The position numbers and the translations under genes are program-made. A DNA stretch of 64,000 nt. Source: Agroathelia rolfsii (Eukaryota > Basidiomycota > Agaricomycetes > Amylocorticiales > Amylocorticiaceae). The DNA lies in assembly GCA_018343915.1 (NCBI GenBank), contig JABRWF010000001.1, forward strand, positions 3,410,001 through 3,474,000, given 5' to 3'. Under the pieces are notes generated by a model, which worked only from the letters and a program-made list of their open reading frames with translations, made no database searches and was not told the origin of the DNA. Within the stretch, counting starts at the first letter, position 1. Each line of letters starts with the position of its first letter. Positions 22,457-34,590 of the stretch are shown here, piece by piece.

Positions 22457-23765
22457 ATGACTGACGTTTTTGTCAAGGCATTTACACATCTCAAAGATCG
22501 CCCCAAAGCAGAACAGACGTTGCCAATGCTTCAACGGGTAGCATCTCTGGTGAAGCCGGTCATGCGCAAGCATGGATGGGTTCTGCCCGTCTTATCTGAG
22601 TCCTTTCCTGATGAACCCAATTTAGTCGGCAAGATATGTCGACCGAAGCGCCCACAAATATATATGTGGGCGCACATCATTTTGTTTCTGATACGTTCCA
22701 ATTTATAGGTCTCAGTGGGTCTACTCTGCCCTGACATGATTTCACGTCCGACTAAATCAAGACACCAATAATGATCAAAGACGTTAATAGCGGAGAGAAG
22801 ATCGGCTCAGGCCCCCATGGGCGCCTGACACGTTCTATGATATAGAATAAGTAGTGTCCGTGATGTTGCACGAGGTAACTCGGTCTTTCAATGGCCGCAC
22901 CTGACCGAACAAGTATTGATGCAATATTAATGGTCGGTCCGACCAGCTGACTCACAGCGTTCGTGGACCCCATGATGAGGAGTTCTATAGGATCCTTGGG
23001 AGGCCTAGAAGATGAGTACGCTGCCCTAAAGCGGTCGGGCTATGCAAGCGAAGGCTTCTTTTCCAAAGGGCACCGATTAAGAGAAAACATTTCCTATAAT
23101 GCGCCGCCTTGCTTGGCCAGGATTCGTGCCCTGGAGGCCGCTGAAAAGAGAAACAGAATATCTGCCATCCTATCAGGCGGTGCAAAGCTTGGCGGTCGTT
23201 CCGTCGGTATCCCTAATCTCTCCCCGAGAGAACTTGCGGCTAGAGTATATATTTTATTGTTATTTTTTCAATTTCTTGGTTATCGTGAACCAACTTTGTT
23301 TGGTCCTCTAGGTAGCTGAGCGCCGAAGACAAGATGATAAGAGCTGCGGATCCGTCGCAAATATCAACGTACAAAATTTCACTCAGCAAGCAGCAGAGCA
23401 GAGCAGAGCAGAGCAGAGCAGAGCAGAGCGTTATCCATGAGGTGATCGATCTCACCTCAGATGGGGAAGATAACGAGAGTGGATCATCTTCCTCCGCCTC
23501 TCGGTCCCAAAAAGAAATCAGCGTAGCCAGAATACGACCAAAAATAACCACATCAAAGCCAGGTTTATCTTCAAGTCTAGGGAATCGGTCGGCACTTCCG
23601 TCATCGTCATCCCGGAGACCGAATCGGGCAGATGGCATTCCTATACCTTGGGTCTGTCCTACATGTACATTGGAGAATGAACTCTTCGGTCTACAATGTG
23701 ATGCTTGTTTGGGACAACGGCCATTGGTTAGTGACGCGACTTCAACGGATGGATCGGTCTGTTAA
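22457..23765 (+). pseudogene. WSS1: Broken WSS1-type (WLM domain) SUMO-targeted metalloprotease
   Basis: Family features are clear in order. FVKAFTHLKDRPKAEQTL and FPDEPNLVGLNVNSGEKI come first. Next is RLRPPWAPDTFYDIE, then VMLHE spliced to LTHSVRGPHDEEFY, giving the zinc motif HExxHxxxGPHD. GLEDEYAALKRSGYASEGFF, the SUMO-interacting motif VIDLTSD and a RanBP2-type zinc finger (WVCPTCTLEN...CDAC) follow. By family it cleaves SUMOylated and DNA-crosslinked proteins. The frame is broken four times: bases are missing between EKI and RLRPP (at 22802/22803; the family suggests about 7 nt), TAA at 22848-22850 sits just before the active-site helix, one extra G lies in the GGG at 22998-23000, and the GAGCA repeat at 23396-23430 puts the two sides in different frames. 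An intron at 22629-22708 starts with GC, and 22709-22714 is a 6-nt exon. Assembly error is the main alternative to real decay. Confidence 0.75.
23396..23430 (+). repeat. GAGCA pentanucleotide tandem repeat inside the WSS1-like gene
   Basis: Six perfect GAGCA units and a final GAGCG. The frame entering it (VAERRRQDDK) hits TGA shortly after the repeat. The frame leaving it carries VIDLTSD and the zinc finger. Each unit shifts the frame by 5 nt, so one more unit or two fewer would connect the two. Confidence 0.9.
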
Positions 23766-23861
23766 AGTGATGGAGAACATGTACTGGTCTTGTGGATTCT
23801 GCGGGACCATTAAATCTTCGTGATGTCGTTCATGTTGCTAACGGTTTCTTAATATAATCTT

Positions 23862-25251
23862 TTAGACGCTTTGTATTTCTGTACTTTTAGCTCCTAGACG
23901 AAACAATCTAACTAGACTAGTATGATCATCAGTTCCAATAAACATTGGTTTCTGTGCGGAATCTCGAATATCCTGCACATCAAGGGCGCTATCTGCATGA
24001 CGATGAATGAACAAGGAAATGGATCATGACGTTGTTGAACAAAAGGACGCACTTGCAATTTGGACGAATTTATTCATCGTTGACTCATTCCTAAGTGTAA
24101 GTGCAATAAAAGCAACTTTATGTTCTTTATCGAGAGCCGAGCGTAAGGTGTCTATCAAGGGCTGGATAAGGGACGGATCGAATACCTAGGGAAGTTACGA
24201 GGGATCAGAAGAGTTTAAATTTGTGCGTATGAGAGCAGTGACCCACTATGTCTGCCCCCAAGATGACGTCTACATCCGGCATTGGTTTCGTATTGTCTCC
24301 CCATGGCAGTATTTGATAATGAATAGATGGATGTGCTGATGAAGCGTCTATTATAGATGGTTAGGGTATTTGTTTTTATGCTTCTGATAAATATCAAGTA
24401 TGCTGACTGCAAGGGAGGGATATATTGTCCCGACATCGCTTGAGCACCTCTTCGCTGATATCCGTCAGGTATATCCTAGGATGCTCAGTTTGAGATTCTT
24501 TACTTTTAAGTTGAACAGTGGCGGTAATGATCCCTAGAAAGCCAGTACCACATCCAAGTTCTAGGATAGATTTAGCTGCCACGAGCTCTACACATTTGAA
24601 TTAATTTTGTGATTTAAAATGGATCTGAAGTCATGAGTACCATGGTGTGATATAATATACTGAGAAAGAACACGTGCAGCTGTCCACGTCGTAAGCCCCG
24701 TCGTCCCACTTTCGATGATCTTTCGGGATTCGAGTAATGTGGTTCTTGAGTAATAATCAAAATCAATCCCATCTTGATCTGTCCAATAATGTGTAACATA
24801 AGAAGGAGAAGGAGTATCCGTAGATGAGCCAGGCGTCCTAAAAGGACTTGAATGGGTGATGGTAGTATAATCTAATTCTTCCTGACATACGGCATGCTTG
24901 AGATATATGCGTCATATATTTGTGGATCCACCTCCGCATCCTTCAAAAGATGGAGAGATGTGATCAAGAGCATTAGACTCAGAGCGTCGAACGGCCTGCC
25001 TCTTCTGTTTCATTCAACAACTTTTCAAGCTTCGAGATAGCCCATTTCCAAAAACTATGTTGATATCCAGATGCAGGCGGATAGGCGGATAAATGAGGAT
25101 CAAGGATGATTTTATTCAGCAGAAAGTTATGCGTTGCAGCAAATTTATATTCTTGAGAGAAGGATATGTGTTTTGGGGGCACGAGAGCAGCATAAGCCCG
25201 CAACAAATAGGTCAAGTTCGTGCTCGCGGTTGGTATCGTTGTTGAGGACAT
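23862..25251 (-). CDS. EFM3: EFM3/EEF2KMT (FAM86) family lysine methyltransferase
   Basis: Minus-strand multi-exon gene. The N-terminal part reads TNLTYLLRAYAALVPP and HNFLLNKIILDPHLSAYPP. After an intron come LLESRKIIESGTTGLRTW, a signature of the EFM3/FAM86 family, and then AAKSILELGCGTGFLGI (SAM motif I), LTDISEEVLKRCRDNI, DVILGADIV and PLIDTLRSAL. It ends with RLFRLGAKSTEIQSV at 23862. By family it trimethylates a lysine of eEF2, whose gene lies at 60934-63973. An alternative in-frame ATG at 25332 would add 27 residues and leave only 12 bp to the divergent mS45 gene, so 25251 is preferred. Exact intron edges around 24220-24430 were not resolved. Confidence 0.82.
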
Positions 25252-25344
25252 GGTCGCGCCAAGAGGCGAGGTGCCGGCCCTAAATATACTCCTTTGCTCA
25301 CGTGGTCGTAATGGCCGAAAATTCATACTCATCCGTGCGCTTTC

Positions 25345-26725
25345 ATGCTTGCCCGTCTGTCTTGCCGTTCTGTCGCGTCCTGTTCCTCAGTATGCACTCG
25401 TAGAGGGATATCCACCACCTTTTCCCGCCATGCAGAGGCTCCAGACGCCACTGCTGTGTCTGAAGAGCCGTCCGAACGCCAGAGCAACCGAAGAGGTAAA
25501 GCTGGCCAGGACTACTTTAGCTGGATTCAGGACCCAGTAGGAGGTCTTCCATACCAACACCCTGACGCGCCCAAGAAATGGCTGGGCGGTAATGTCGTTG
25601 AGTATCTTGGAGCGCGAGTCTACTCATAATGGACATTGTGGATTAACACTATTGTCTAGCCCTTCCCTCTGAATCCGTCGTTTAGGCCGCCAACGCCGGT
25701 TTCCAACGTTATGCGAGATGCTATTTACAAGGAGTTCATGGAGAACCCGCGTAAAAACAACGTACGCGTTTTGGCACAACGATACCATCTGAGCATCAAA
25801 CGTGTCGACGCAATATTGCGTCTAAAGGGCTTGGAGGCCAACTGGGTTGAGGTTAGTCTGCGGTCTCAAAAATCATTTTTACATGATGTTATAAACGATT
25901 AGTCTTGAAGACAATCCATGGTTACAACTTTTTTTTTTCCCATTGTGGACTGATTTTCCCTTCCAATTTCACCATGTTTTACGAATTGGAAACTGACATA
26001 CCCCTTCTTCACATTTCTGTCTAGGTGAATGCTCTCGCAGACATAGTTAGATGAACTAAACTGACATATACACTTTCCCATCTTTTCCTTATTAGAATGT
26101 ACGTTTTAATGTTTCCCTTCAGACCGGTGTCAGACTAAGCGTATTCGTCAATGTTTAGAAAAAACAACTCCAAACTGGCTTCAACCATGGCATGGAGTAC
26201 ATCTTGGGTATAAGTCGTCAGCAAGAAGAGGACAAGCTCCGTCGAATGAAGGATCGGCATAGTCAATATAAGGACTTTGCCCGGTTCGATGTTTTCGAGG
26301 CTGACCAGCTCGACGCAGAGCAAGGAGATGAAATGGCTCGACATCGGTACCAGAGGATGTTCTGGGAGCCTGTGCCTAGCAATGAGGTACGTGGTTGCAC
26401 AAGCTAGTTTTTCGGCTCGACTGATAAATTTTAACGTCCCTCTCACGTATAGGAGCCTAAAATGCCTGGAATCCTGAAACGAGCCCAAGATGAGGCTGCG
26501 GAGGCCCGTAAGGCTGCCCAAGAATCCAAGTCGGACGCCAAGTATGTGGGTCAACACGATGACGCTTCGGGCAAGGCGCCCAAGGTCTGGCTGAGCTACA
26601 AGGAAGGCCATTTGCCCATCAAGATTACGGATGTGGGCGGTAAGTTCCTAGACGTCAAGGAGGTGGAGAGGAGGCGGGTAAACACCTCCAGGCGTCTGAG
26701 GAGGAAGGAGAAGTCGAGGATCTGA
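25345..26725 (+). CDS. Mitochondrial small ribosomal subunit protein mS45 (Bot1/Mrps35 family)
   Basis: Four exons. The N-terminus MLARLSCRSVASCSSVCTRR is a typical mitochondrial presequence. The family core reads WLGGNVPFPLNPSFRPP, DAIYKEFMENPRKNNVRVLA and YHLSIKRVDAILRLKGLE, then KQLQTGFNHGMEYILG. The C-terminal exon has PKVWLSYKEGHLP and a basic tail. This is the 'eukaryotic mitochondrial regulator' family, represented by S. pombe Bot1 and S. cerevisiae Mrps35, a component of the mitoribosome small subunit needed for mitochondrial translation. It is head to head with the EFM3-like gene, 93 bp apart. Confidence 0.85.
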
Positions 26726-26958
26726 ACAGTTGTGTCTTTATGCTATGAAGTTGCTTAATTACAGTGTCCTTTGTTCTCTGCATGCAATAATTATATACAT
26801 ACTTTCGCCTGTGCGTTTATCAAAGGCTCGAGTGCTATCTGGGATGCAAATGTTGATTAAATTGTGCTATTGTCATCTTTGATTCATCTACTGGTATTGA
26901 TACAGGTGTTAGTAATTTCATTATATGGACCGATGCCGGTTAATCCAGCTTTTTATGT
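26726..26958. other. Convergent 3' region
   Basis: 3' flanks of mS45 (+) and the first MFS gene (-). A/T-rich, with no supported feature. Confidence 0.4.
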
Positions 26959-29270
26959 TTAATATGCAAATCTAAAGTCCAGTCGCTGATTTCCTTCGTC
27001 AGTAGAGTTATTGATGTAATCCCGACGTTCCTACAAGAGACAGTGGATTAATAAACAGTAATCCAGGAGAAACTTGCGATAACGCACCTGGTCCGTCATA
27101 GCGTCCCACTTCTGAGCCCGTCGACGGTTGATAGTTCGATAAAAATAAAATACGAGTGCATATAGTACAATGTTCATACAGCACACCCCTATGAGCGCCC
27201 TGTTTGCATTTTTGTCTTTTTTCAAGAAAAAAAAAAAGATAGCATTTAGTTGATGGCTCGGCTTGCATTATTGACAACTTACAAAGAGGCTAAAATACAG
27301 ATCCAGCACGTCGATAAAAGATCTCATCATGGTATAAACATATAGAGACGAACCTTGTCTTTTGCCTGATAGATATTTGCATAAATCATCGCTCCCGCCT
27401 GTACGAATATGTTGTATATCGACACACACAACGTCCTGTTCATCACACCACTCGCATTCCTCGACACCCACGCAAGCTGGATGGGGTTAATATACGGGAA
27501 GCCTGTGACGAGCGTGATGACGGCGTACGAGGCCCAGTGTGAGGTCTTGGTGGTGAACGTGTAGAGTGCGATGAGCGAGGGCAGTGTGATTGTCTGCGGT
27601 AGAACAACAGCGAACGAGCGGCTGTCAACGGCTTCGCTAAGGTAGGCCATGCAGATCAGCCCGATCATGCCGATGACATAAGAAGGGATGCTGAGGAGAT
27701 TGGTGTGGATGGTGTTGAATCCGAGATCACGCAGGGTGAGTGTGAGGTAGTTTTGAGGTGCACCGCTTGGAACTGATGTGACATTGTTAGTTGTTGGTTG
27801 AGAATTTAGTCTCAAATCGGGGTGACTGCACTCACTCAGATGGACAAGGCCAACAAGGTAAATTGGCCACATACGCCAGTCCTGGAGAGCTCTCCACATG
27901 GCACGGAAGGTTACGCCCTCACGGTTGTGCGAGTCTGATTTAGATGGGTCGTCTCGCAAAAGTCTGTTGACTAGAATGATCTCCTCTCTATAATTTTTTT
28001 TGTTAGTTGAATCAAGAAGGGATAAAGAATACTGGTGGTGGAACATACCGGTCGGTAAACCAGCCATGAGGCCTGAACCAAGTTTTGGTCTGGGTAGGCC
28101 CACGAGGCATCATGAAGAAACTCACAATCCCCGTCACAAGCGTCGCTGCTCCTTCTATCAAAAACAAATAACGCCAAGCTTGTTTGCCGTCATGAATCAG
28201 GAGAATGGCAGCGCCTAGGAAGGCTCCCGAGATATCCGTGAGATAGTTTGAGACCCAGAACCAAGCAAGCCGGATTGGGACTAGTATCAATGCGTCAGTG
28301 AACATATAGGCAAAAGTGAATGAAACGGTCCACACGTTCACCGCCTTTGTAGAAGTAAGATAAATAAAGGACGATGTTTGGTACAAATCCACCTTGTAGG
28401 AGACCGAGTAAAAACCTGGATATGGAAGGTTGAGTAGAAGTTGTGGAAGCCATCGCGTATATATCGACAAACCTCGTGGTTAGGAAAGAGGCTCTTCCAG
28501 AAAGCGCGTATTGACTCGTCGATACAATGCTCCAAAGAATGACCTTGAATAGGAAGCGAAGCGAATTGTGGGTGCATGACTCTATGAAGAGTGATGTCGT
28601 AAGACTGACCTGACAAGGGATCCATACATCGGTTCCAACTCGTTTGCCAATGACCTGGCAAGGGACTTCTGCAAGCAAGAATGCCAATCGATAGAGTGTG
28701 TTGCCAAGATTATAGTCGTCGGTAGTCATATGAAGGTCGTTAAGGATGCTATCACTGTTTGCCTAAAGTCATGCATATAATGAGTTGAAGATAGGAGGGG
28801 GAAGTGTATGACAATGTATCATGCCTACCTGTTTGATATTCGTACGGTCGAGGTCGAGGGCGAAAAAGAGGATAAATGCCCAGACCATGATGCGCAAGTC
28901 AAGCTTGCGAACAACCCTCTTGAAGGATATTATTCAAATTTAATTTCATTATGTGGATGTGGGGTAGGCGAGAGAAACGACGTACATTTTCCTCTCGCCA
29001 TATCCATCGCGCGGATGGGTCGAATCGGTGGGCATTCTCATATGTCGGAGGGGGTCGGTATTTCTCCAGTGTGAGCGGATCATCAAAGACGGAAGACTGT
29101 GTGGCGATAGCATCCAAATATTTTTGGGACCTGCGCCTGCGCCAGAGACTCCAGAGACCAAAGGACTCGTGACGACTAGCAGAGAGCGTGCTAGTGTCAT
29201 CCTCTAGAGAATCTTTCTCTGTTGCTGGGATGACCTGGCCTGGAGCAGGGGCAGCTTCATGAAAGGACAT
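26959..29270 (-). CDS. MFS transporter, allantoate permease/Dal5-like (copy 1)
   Basis: Exons join from [20 protein letters not shown] through a cytosolic N-terminus with [13 protein letters not shown]. They continue with the first membrane helices ([20 protein letters not shown], then [20 protein letters not shown]), [52 protein letters not shown] and [20 protein letters not shown]. The second half has [47 protein letters not shown] and a last hydrophobic segment before a conserved C-terminus ([12 protein letters not shown]). This matches the 12-helix anion:cation symporter family that includes Dal5 and the vitamin and allantoate permeases. The real substrate is unknown. The paralogue at 29749-32259 has the same intron layout. 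Confidence 0.85.
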
Positions 29271-29527
29271 CGTGATGGTCAAGTCCGAATTGGGAGGAAG
29301 GAGAACACTGGGGCTAGGGACAAGAAATCGGATTGTACACGGGCGAGGCGCTTTTCAGTGTTTGAGGCCGTCGGCGTTACGGGGTCGGAGGGTCCAGAGA
29401 GATTCCAAGAGCTGGTTCGGCACAAGCGAAGCGAATGCAGCGAGCCAACGCCCCAGAAAGCGTGGGGGATGTGCGTATTGGGTGTGGCGAGGGTGGGTTC
29501 AAGTTACCTCGTTCTTGAACTTGAAAA

Positions 29528-29704
29528 TTATCTGATAATTCTCGTGCTCAGTATAGACTTATCAGATAACGCAGGCCAGCTGCTGCCCGCAGAAACCAGA
29601 GACAACCATCGGCCATACACTCGGCCCAAAATAGTAGCGACCCTGGAGCATCACAGGGTGTTCTCTGACGTAATCAAAGCTATAGCCCGGAGCTTATCTG
29701 ATAG
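29528..29704. promoter_or_regulatory. Cluster of GATA-type motifs upstream of MFS copy 1
   Basis: TTATCTGATAA at 29528-29538, its reverse complement TTATCAGATAA at 29559-29569, and TTATCTGATAG at 29694-29704. Each holds two overlapping GATA cores (TGATAA and AGATAA on the two strands). They lie 260-430 bp upstream of the start at 29270. GATA factors (AreA/Gat1) control nitrogen-source genes such as Dal5 in fungi. That they act here is inference. Confidence 0.5.
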
Positions 29705-29748
29705 CATCTGCTTCCGCAATCCCTATTACATCCATATTCTACTCGTAA

Positions 29749-32259
29749 TCAATATGCAAACCGGAAATCCAGCCGCTGATTCCCAACGTCCTTCGTCGTC
29801 TCTATGTACTCTTGTCGCTCCTAGAGCAAACCCATGTCGTCAGCCATACTTGTTTCGCAAAGCACCCAATCCCGAGCAGCGGCTGTCACTCGGAACATTA
29901 CGGATAATTAAATAAATACCTTTTCGGTCCACGAATCCCACTTCTTCGCTCGTCGACGGTTGATATTACGATAGAAGAAAAACGTAAAGATATAGAGCGT
30001 GATATTCATTGCACAGACGCCGATCAGCACGCGGTTGCCCCGTTTATCTGATAATGAAACACATAGATTTTATCAGATAAAATAATCAGAGTTTCCAGAT
30101 GCAATGTCATCAGTCATCTTGAAACAGAAAGGCGAGCTCACATAATGGCTATATAGAAAAAGTCGAACCATATTTAACTCTGAGTTTCACGCACGAAGAA
30201 ACGTACGACATGCATGACGAATAACTGACCTTGTCATCCGCTTGATAAATGTTCGCATAAACGATGGCGCCTGCCTGGACAAACATATTATATACTGACG
30301 CTGACACCGTTCGCGTCCGAACACTGTACGAGTTCCTTGACGTCCATGCTACTTGGATGGGATGCACATAGGGAAAACCCGTGATCAAAGTTACCACTGT
30401 GAAATAGACCCATTGTGACGTATGCGTATTGAACGTGTATAACGCAATAAGCAATGGCAGTGCCCAGAACTGCAGGGTAATCGTAGCAACTACGCGGCTG
30501 TCAACAATCTCACTCAGGTAGGCCGTCCCGACAAGGCCGATGGTGCCGATGACATAGGATGGAATTGTCAGGAGATTCGTCTGTAGCGTCGTGAAGCCGA
30601 GGTTCCGGAGAGACAGCGTCAAGTATGTTTGGGGTGGCCCCGTGGGAACTGCAAGCCCCATGGACATGAAAAAAAAAAGTTGAGAATCTTTCCAGGATGC
30701 AGGTTGTCACTCATGACGAGTATCATGCGCACTCACTCATGTGAACGAGACCCAGGATGTACAACGGCCACATGCGCCAGTCCTTGAGTGCCACGTAAAT
30801 CATGCGCGGTGTCAGTCCTTGCCGATTATGCATGTCTGACTTGGATGGATCATCTCTGAGTACCCTTTTTTTTTTTCGGTGTCAGTAGGACGAAGTGAGC
30901 AAGAGCAATCATAAAGGTAATACCTGTTGACCATGATCACTTCTTCTCTGTGAAGATACAGGTTTATCAGCCACCAAGAGCACAATCCAAAGCAGAACTC
31001 AATCTACCGCTCGGAGAACCAGCCATGAGGCCTGAACCAGGTCTTGGTCTGCGTGGGACCAGGAGGCATCATGAAAAAGGACGCAATGCCCACCACAAGT
31101 GTAAAAGCCCCTTCTATCAGGAATAAATACCTCCATGCTCCGTGCCCGTGGTGGATGAGCAGAATAGCGGCAGCTAAGAGGGCACCGACGATGTTAGTAA
31201 GGTAATTCGACACCCAGAACCATGCAAGTCGTATAGGCACTGTGGGTTGTATAGGTGAGCCTCAGGAGCTGACTTCTGTACGTATTGATCTTACATTCGT
31301 TCTTTGTGTAGTAATATGATAGATATAGGACGACGTCAGGTATGAATCCACCCTGTAGGAACCCTATCAAGAATCTATATATGATTCAAGACTTTGTAAG
31401 GGCGTTATTTTATTATTATGAAATAATCTCACCTAGTTGCAAGAAATGATTTACGTCCTTTTAGTGCATATTGGCTCGTAGCCACCACACTCCACAGCAC
31501 AATCTAACTCGAATGATTAGTCACAAGAATAGTTCATATGCACCACGGCATACCTGACTGGGGATCCAAACATCGGGACCAACTCTTTTAGAGATAAGCT
31601 GAGAAGGAAGCTCCGCTATTAAGAAGGACAGCCTGAATAGCGTGTTTCCCAAGTTGAAATCATCCGTCGTCAAGCCCAAGTCCTTCAAGAGGTTATCGCT
31701 GTTAGCCTGTGTTCATTTGCATGTCAGAACCCCATTGATTAATAACTTCAAGTCATTTCATAGACACCTGGGAGATATTGGACCGGTCGAGATCCAGAGC
31801 GAAGAACATAATAAAGGCCCAAAGCATGATACGCAAGTCAACCTTCCTGACGAGTCGCTAGACAAGACGCCAACTTTGAACAATTATTTCAACCCAAGAC
31901 ATAATAAGCATAAGCATTACCTTTTCTTCCCTCCACGTCCACCGTGCAGATGGATCAAACCTATGCGCATTTTCGTATGAAGGTGGGGGGCGGTACGCCT
32001 CCAACGCAACCGGGTCATCAAATACAGACGGCTGCGTGGCTATAGCATCAAGATCGACGGTATGCTGCTTCGCATGTCTTCTTCTCGTGAATAAACTACC
32101 AAGTGTCGTGCTCTCGACGCCTTTTTCTGCATCCGCCAGAGATAGGTCGTCCGTGTCCAAGTTAGGCTTGATATCCCCAGTGCCTTCGTTCCTCTTTTTT
32201 TCTGCGCATACAATGCCGGCACTACTCAAGGCGTCAGGCGGCGAAGTCTTAGAAGCCAT
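29749..32259 (-). CDS. MFS transporter, allantoate permease/Dal5-like (copy 2)
   Basis: Starts [18 protein letters not shown] and shares [13 protein letters not shown] with copy 1, followed by the same helix series: [74 protein letters not shown] and [20 protein letters not shown]. It continues with [20 protein letters not shown] and [19 protein letters not shown], and ends [11 protein letters not shown]. The equivalent segments and intron sites show it arose with copy 1 by tandem duplication. The longer, more acidic N-terminal tail is different. The last introns contain two further TTATC(T/A)GATAA motifs (30044, 30070), one of which overlaps a splice acceptor. Confidence 0.85.
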
Positions 32260-32634
32260 GATTGAAGGAGAAGGATGTGTTATGAGACTGTTCCATACCT
32301 AGTCCTAATAAACGGCTTTGATAGCAAGGTGAGCGCAATTTCTCCAAGGCATTGTGCATCTGACTTCTAAATGGCGTGCTAATCATGAGCAGTATGATTT
32401 ACTGAACCATATTTTTGCCGAGCCTCTTTTGAGTTTGCATCCGGTTTACTGATGACATGCTAAATTGCTGCAATCTTATCACTAGACGTACCTTTACTGT
32501 GGCTTGATAGCACTTGTGTTAAGCAGTTATATGACTGTTTTTCTGCAATGCAACGGTAGGAGAGCAAATTAAAACACCGGCGAAATGATGTACGATAAGC
32601 GATGAAGAGATTAATCTACAATAATATCAAATTT
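32260..32634. other. Intergenic region
   Basis: About 375 bp: promoter of MFS copy 2 and 3' flank of CCT7. No other feature seen. Confidence 0.45.
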
Positions 32635-34590
32635 TTACCGCCTGGGCATGCCGCGTCCCCGGCCTCTCAAGGCACGCTGAGCTGCTCCAGGAGGTGCTTT
32701 AGGTCCCGGATTTTGCTGAATGATGAAATATTAGCTTGATATTTACAATAACAAGAAGCATTACTCACAGCCTCGCTCTGGGGGTTCCTCACGGTTTCAT
32801 CAACACTAAGAATGAGGGCCGCAGCCTCGGCGGCACTGCTGATCGCATTGATCTTGACCAAACTAGGCTCCCAAACAAAAGCTTCCATGTTGTCACGAAC
32901 GCCTTCGGGTCCATCGACATCAACACCTGCCCACTTTTCGCCATTGGCATGCTTCATCCGCAGTTTGTTGAGGATATCGGTCGAATCCAGACCAGCATTA
33001 TCGCAGATCTGACGCGGGATGATCTCAAGGGCCTTTGCGAATGAGCTGATGATGAGCTGCAGCTTTCCGGGAATTGAAAGAGCGTATTTGCGGATATGTG
33101 CGGAGAGTTCCATCTAAGGGGAAATCGTTAGTCGAGTTTTTTTTTTTTCAACAAGATTATCATCGAAAAGTACCTCGATAGCACCACCTCCAGCCACCAC
33201 CTCGCCATTGCGTACAGCACGCTTGACAACCATGATAGCATCATGAAGACTGCGCTCCACCTCCTCAATGAACTGCTCAGCACCACCACGCAGCAAAAGT
33301 GTGCATGTCTTCGCCTCAGGGCATTCCTCAAAAACATTGAACCGATCTCCACCAATCTGAATCTCCTCAAATTTACCACATGTGCCTAAGTGTTCACGCG
33401 TGATATCCGAGCATGTTGACTGGATAGACCCGCCCACAGCCTGGACGACCCTGCGCAAGTCGCCGGCGGGGACACGGCCGGCACAGAAGATGTCGCGATC
33501 TGCGAACCATTGTGTGGCCAGGTCACCGATGGGCAGTTTGCTGAGGACGACTTTGGCACCGGTCTTTTCGATTGCTTGGAGTTTTCGGTAGATGATCTCC
33601 CATTCGGCGTCGACGATCGCCTGGTAATCCGACACGGCCTCCACGCGAACCTCAGCGTTATCCTTTTCTGCTTTGAGCTCTAGCTCAACATTCAAACATA
33701 GAATGAGAGGGTTTTTGAAAGATTTGGGCTGTTGCTCGGCGCCGGCGTAGGTGAACGTCTTTTTAAATGCGACACCACGGATCAGCTGCGAATCTTGCAT
33801 GCCGCCCCCAGCGATCTTCTTGACACCGATCAGAGATTCGTCTAGCTCGTCTTGATCGAGACTCAGGACAGCATCGACGACCATGTTTGAGAAAAAAGGC
33901 TTTTCGGAGTGGATCAGTTTTGAAGACATGGATGTCGACGCGCATTTAAGAAGAAGAGAACGGAATTTCCTGATTTCATTGTCAGCATAGATCATCAACG
34001 AGACGAACGAAATATCTCATACTCTGGGTTTGACTTATCCACAGAAACTTGGATTTCATTGATCCTGTCGACTGCCTGAGAGACTTTAGTTCCACTACAA
34101 CGGAGATCAAGTCATATCAGACATACCAGCTGCGAAGCCTGACGGAAGCCCTTCATAATGATATGTGGACTGACGCCCTCTTCGATGTACCCTCGGACCT
34201 CCTTGAGCATCTGCGCAGCGAGAAGCACGACGCTCGTGGTTCCATCGCCAACTTCAGCGTCTTGTGCACGCGCGATGTCGACGAGCGTACGAGCAGCAGG
34301 ATGCACGATATCGAGTAGCTTGAGAATCGTAGCACCGTCGTTTGTAATCTGTGCCTCGCCACGGTCCGAGACTATCAGCTTATCCATCCCACGGGGGCCT
34401 AGTGTGCTGGAGAGCGTCTCAGCAATGGCGAGGCATGCAGAAATGTTGGATAGCAGTTGGGGGTTGCCCTGAGATGTGTCGGTGCCCTCCCGAAGGAGCA
34501 CGACCGTAGGTTGCTAGAGCGATCTATGTTAGATCTAGGCCATAAATATTGAGAAACACAGGGAAATACCATTGGTAATGGACGCTGCAT
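32635..34590 (-). CDS. CCT7: T-complex chaperonin subunit eta (CCT7)
   Basis: The first exon is short (MQRPLPM). An intron then joins [20 protein letters not shown], the diagnostic opening of the eta subunit. The group II chaperonin motifs follow in order: [36 protein letters not shown] (ATP-binding GDGTT), [31 protein letters not shown] and [15 protein letters not shown]. The C-terminus is the Gly/Arg-rich [10 protein letters not shown]. The full length of about 555 residues is as expected. It forms the double-ring CCT/TRiC complex that folds actin, tubulin and WD-repeat proteins in the cytosol. It shares a 208-bp promoter region with RAD5. Confidence 0.95.
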
